Under the pieces are notes generated by a model. It saw nothing but the letters and a program-made list of their open reading frames with translations. It did not search any database and was not told the DNA's origin. Source: Caldilineaceae bacterium (GTDB taxonomy: Bacteria; Chloroflexota; Anaerolineae; Caldilineales; Caldilineaceae). Taken from it: a DNA stretch of 8,109 bases. The translations under genes and the position numbers were made by a program. Positions 6,244 through 8,109 of this stretch are shown piece after piece (position 1 is the first letter of the stretch; the number at the start of each line of letters is the position of its first letter). The stretch spans positions 2,364 through 10,472 of the forward strand of contig JAHEML010000058.1 of assembly GCA_024643705.1 (NCBI GenBank). The letters are read 5' to 3'.

Positions 6244-7617
6244 CTATTGGCCTCTGAAAAACCGTTGCAACAGTTTGCAATAGGCTGCCTGCCCTCTAGC
6301 AAAACTGCTCAAGCGGAAAAATTCATCGGGCGCGTGCGCCCCTTCATCCCGCAGCCCAAAGCCAAAGCTGACGGTGTAAGCGTCCAATTCGTCCAGAAAA
6401 ACCCCAGTAATGGGGATACTGCCGCCGCTGCGCACATGGTATGGCTCTGTGCCGTAGACATCTCGCAGCACATCTGCCACCACCATATTGCCCCAATGAT
6501 CGGCAGTGGTGACATAGGGCTTGCCGCCGGTTTCCTCTGGCGTGACAGTCGCGCTGACACCGGCTGGCGTGTGCGCGGCCACGTGGGCTTTGACAAGCTC
6601 GACGATTTTTTCCGGGCGTTGATTGCTCACCAATCGGCAGGTGATCTTGGCGTGGGCCTCGTTGGCGAGTACGGTCTTGATGCCTTCGCCCTGAAAGCCA
6701 CTCCACATACCGTTGACCTCCAAAGTGGGCCGCGCCCAGACCCGCTCTCGGGTGGTGTATCCTGCCTCGCCAAAGGTGGCTTCCAGCCCCAGGTTGTCCA
6801 GATATTCCTCTTCGTCGAAGGGGACGCGAGCAATGGCTGCGCGTTCGTCGTCGGTCAGGTCGGCCACGTCATCGTAGAAGCCTTCGACAGCAATACGCCC
6901 TTTTTCGTCGTGCATGGATGCAAGCAACTCGGCCAGAACATGGGCTGGGTTGCGAATTGTGCCACCGTAACCGCCGGAGTGAAGGTCGGTCTTGGCTCCT
7001 TTGATGTCGATTTGCAGGCCGCAGATGCCCCGCAGGGCGATCAGCAGGATGCCTTCCGTCTCGCTCCACTGTCCCCCGTCCGCGCTCACGGCCAGATCAC
7101 AGGCGAAGAGAGCCTTGTGTTTTGCCAGAAAGCCGGGAATCTGGGGGCTGCCGATCTCCTCTTGTCCTTCGAAACAAAATTTGATATTGACAGGCAGGCG
7201 GCCTTCGCTTTTCAGCAAGGCTTCCACCGCCAGGATGGGGACGAGCATGTTGCCTTTGTCGTCGGATGCGCCCCGCGCGAAGACTTTGTCGCCGTCGATT
7301 GTCGGCTCGAAGGGGGGATTGGTCCACAGGTGCAGGGGGTCGACCGGCTGCACGTCGAAGTGGCCGTAGATCAGGATTGTCGGCTGGCCCTCTGCGTGGA
7401 GCCAATCACCGTAGACGACAGGATGACCGGCGGTGGGAAGCAGTTGTACATTTTCTGCGCCAGCGGCCTGCAAGCGGGCCACCACCCATTCCCCGGCCCG
7501 TTGCACTTCGGCTTTGTGGGCGGGCAGGGCAGAGATGCTGGGAATACGCAGGAAGTCGAGCAGTTCGTCCTGGAAACGAGGCTGATTGGCGTCGAGATAG
7601 GTCTGGTAGGTGGGCAT
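6244..7617 (-). CDS. M20 family metallopeptidase, probable cytosolic dipeptidase
   Basis: A 457-residue zinc-dependent hydrolase of the M20 family, closest in layout to carnosinase-like dipeptidases (CNDP2/PepV type). The metal site reads in order: His86 in GHFDVQP, bridging Asp119 in GASDDKG, general base Glu153 and ligand Glu154 in GQEEIGS, Asp180 in SADGGQW and His428 in GAHAPDEFF. His213 in DLHSGGYGG begins the lid/dimerisation domain (about 205-370) and matches the transition-state His of the family. There is no signal peptide, so it is probably cytoplasmic. The ATG at 7617 follows GGGAGGAGAG by 8 nt; in-frame ATGs at 7662 and 7653 are unlikely because they lie inside the hairpin and lack a ribosome site. 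The preceding gene encodes a peptide-type binding protein, which supports a role in hydrolysing imported di- or tripeptides. The exact substrate is not determinable. Confidence 0.94.
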   Translation of the reverse strand: MPTYQTYLDANQPRFQDELLDFLRIPSISALPAHKAEVQRAGEWVVARLQAAGAENVQLLPTAGHPVVYGDWLHAEGQPTILIYGHFDVQPVDPLHLWTNPPFEPTIDGDKVFARGASDDKGNMLVPILAVEALLKSEGRLPVNIKFCFEGQEEIGSPQIPGFLAKHKALFACDLAVSADGGQWSETEGILLIALRGICGLQIDIKGAKTDLHSGGYGGTIRNPAHVLAELLASMHDEKGRIAVEGFYDDVADLTDDERAAIARVPFDEEEYLDNLGLEATFGEAGYTTRERVWARPTLEVNGMWSGFQGEGIKTVLANEAHAKITCRLVSNQRPEKIVELVKAHVAAHTPAGVSATVTPEETGGKPYVTTADHWGNMVVADVLRDVYGTEPYHVRSGGSIPITGVFLDELDAYTVSFGFGLRDEGAHAPDEFFRLSSFARGQAAYCKLLQRFFRGQ

Positions 7618-7625
7618 TGGGGATT

Positions 7626-7686
7626 CTCTCCTCCCGTGACTGATCGGATGCATTGGGTGCATTATCCGACAGACACGGGAGGAGAG
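7626..7686 (-). promoter_or_regulatory. Hairpin masking the dipeptidase ribosome binding site
   Basis: Two perfect 13-base arms, CTCTCCTCCCGTG (plus strand 7626-7638) and its reverse complement (7674-7686), enclose an inner imperfect stem (tcgg/ccga at 7644-7647 and 7666-7669; atgca/tgcat at 7648-7652 and 7658-7662). In the minus-strand transcript the arm nearest the gene is the Shine-Dalgarno GGGAGGAGAG itself, ending 8 nt before the ATG, and the distal arm is its exact complement. A transcript reading through from the upstream binding-protein gene would therefore hide the ribosome site. No T-run follows, so it is not an intrinsic terminator. Confidence 0.75.
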
Positions 7687-7690
7687 TCAA
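7661..7690 (-). promoter_or_regulatory. Possible sigma-70 promoter for the dipeptidase inside the hairpin
   Basis: On the minus strand TTGACT (7690-7685), an 18-bp spacer and GATAAT (7666-7661) each match consensus at five of six positions. Transcription would start near 7654, within the hairpin loop, giving a leader of about 37 nt that lacks the distal arm and so leaves the Shine-Dalgarno free. The match is good but not experimentally supported. Confidence 0.5.
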
Positions 7691-7725
7691 AAGCGATACG
7701 AGATGAAGATTGTGTAACAGCCTGG

Positions 7726-8109
7726 TTACCTTTGCATAGCAGGCAGGAAGGCTGTATAGGGCTTGTCCCAGAATAGGGTTTCTGGATTGAGGAGATGTTC
7801 ATCGGCGGTTGTATCGTCGATGGGATACCCCGCCACATAATTACGCAGGAGATTCTTGACAATCACCGGCACTGACAGTTCACCAAGGAAGCCTATCATC
7901 GGTAATTCTAAAGCCCAAATGTCGAGTATTTCTCTAAAAATATGGTTGCGTTCCGCTTCATCAGGTTCAATGGCGATTTGGTCCCACTTGTTCCAGATGT
8001 CACGAATCCAGTGGTTTTCTGGGGGTTCTTCGCCCGTGGGATCGCTGCCACCACTTCGACGCCATTTGCCCCAGGCAACAGCCCAGGGACGGTCTAAAAC
8101 TGTACCTAG
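7726..8109 (-). CDS. Family-5 (peptide/oligopeptide-type) ABC substrate-binding protein, C-terminal fragment
   Basis: Only the last 127 codons are in the window; the start lies beyond base 8109. The reading frame is open to the window edge and stops at TAA (7728-7726). The fragment contains ENHWIRDIWNKWDQIAIEPD (31-50 of the fragment), then a helix-rich stretch with EAERNHIFREILDIWALELP, then PVIVKNLLRN and the ending HLLNPETLFWDKPY. A tryptophan-rich helix, the phrase IPVI/VPVIVKNLLRN and a closing LNPETLFW are the usual C-terminal pattern of SBP_bac_5 proteins, which bind peptides, nickel or other small ligands outside the membrane. Its location just upstream of an M20 dipeptidase favours peptides. 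The family call comes from recognition of this C-terminal pattern, so the precise ligand is open. Confidence 0.82.
   Translation of the reverse strand, partial: LGTVLDRPWAVAWGKWRRSGGSDPTGEEPPENHWIRDIWNKWDQIAIEPDEAERNHIFREILDIWALELPMIGFLGELSVPVIVKNLLRNYVAGYPIDDTTADEHLLNPETLFWDKPYTAFLPAMQR

Noticed and set aside
5807..6280. Minus-strand frame across the importer leader
   Set aside because: It runs out of frame into the binding-protein gene and through the palindrome; no ribosome site at its ATGs and no recognisable features, so it is not called a leader peptide.
6040..7776. 578-residue plus-strand open frame opposite the dipeptidase
   Set aside because: It is antisense to a gene with all M20 metal ligands, has no ribosome site or recognisable domain, and reads through both hairpin elements. 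Long antisense frames are expected in GC-rich coding DNA.
7662..7862. 66-residue minus-strand frame overlapping the dipeptidase leader
   Set aside because: The family-5 binding-protein C-terminus occupies another frame of the same strand up to 7726 and accounts for this DNA.

Overview
The window looks like ordinary chromosome of a free-living, probably heterotrophic bacterium with fairly high GC. The lipoprotein with an Ala/Pro/Glu-rich linker, the family-5 binding-protein tail and the wordy short repeats between genes are most reminiscent of Chloroflexota (Anaerolineae/Caldilineae-like). That assignment is an inference from style and not from a marker gene. All real genes are on the minus strand, so transcription runs from high to low coordinates.

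Right end (8109 to 7726): the C-terminal 127 residues of a family-5 (oligopeptide/dipeptide type) ABC transporter binding protein. A 108-bp gap holding a large hairpin separates it from a complete M20 metallo-dipeptidase gene (7617 to 6244). Together they suggest uptake of small peptides and their hydrolysis in the cytoplasm.

Middle (6243 to 5917): a 327-bp intergenic region. It carries a perfect 52-bp palindrome just after the dipeptidase stop, a near-consensus sigma-70 promoter (TTGACA, 17 bp, TATCAT) and a leader of roughly 210 nt.

Left two thirds (5916 to 74): a five-gene carbohydrate/polyol-type (CUT1) ABC importer operon in the order lipoprotein binding protein, MalF/UgpA-like permease, MalG/UgpE-like permease, MalK/UgpC-like ATPase, second MalK/UgpC-like ATPase. 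Having two different ATPase genes is unusual. It recalls the rhizobial GlpSTPQV glycerol importer and suggests a heteromeric ATPase pair. The binding protein would catch the substrate outside, the two permeases form the channel, and the two ATPases drive it. The substrate cannot be read from sequence alone.

Three of the four gaps inside the operon hold repeat DNA: heptamer-periodic arrays at 4421-4497 and 2377-2467, and a nested inverted repeat at 1163-1275. A 14-bp hairpin lies just behind the binding-protein gene. I found no RNA genes, mobile elements or CRISPR arrays. I did not find an overtly new multi-gene system; the most notable signals are regulatory or structural: the hairpin that would mask the dipeptidase ribosome binding site, the 52-bp palindrome, the heptad spacers and the dual ATPases.
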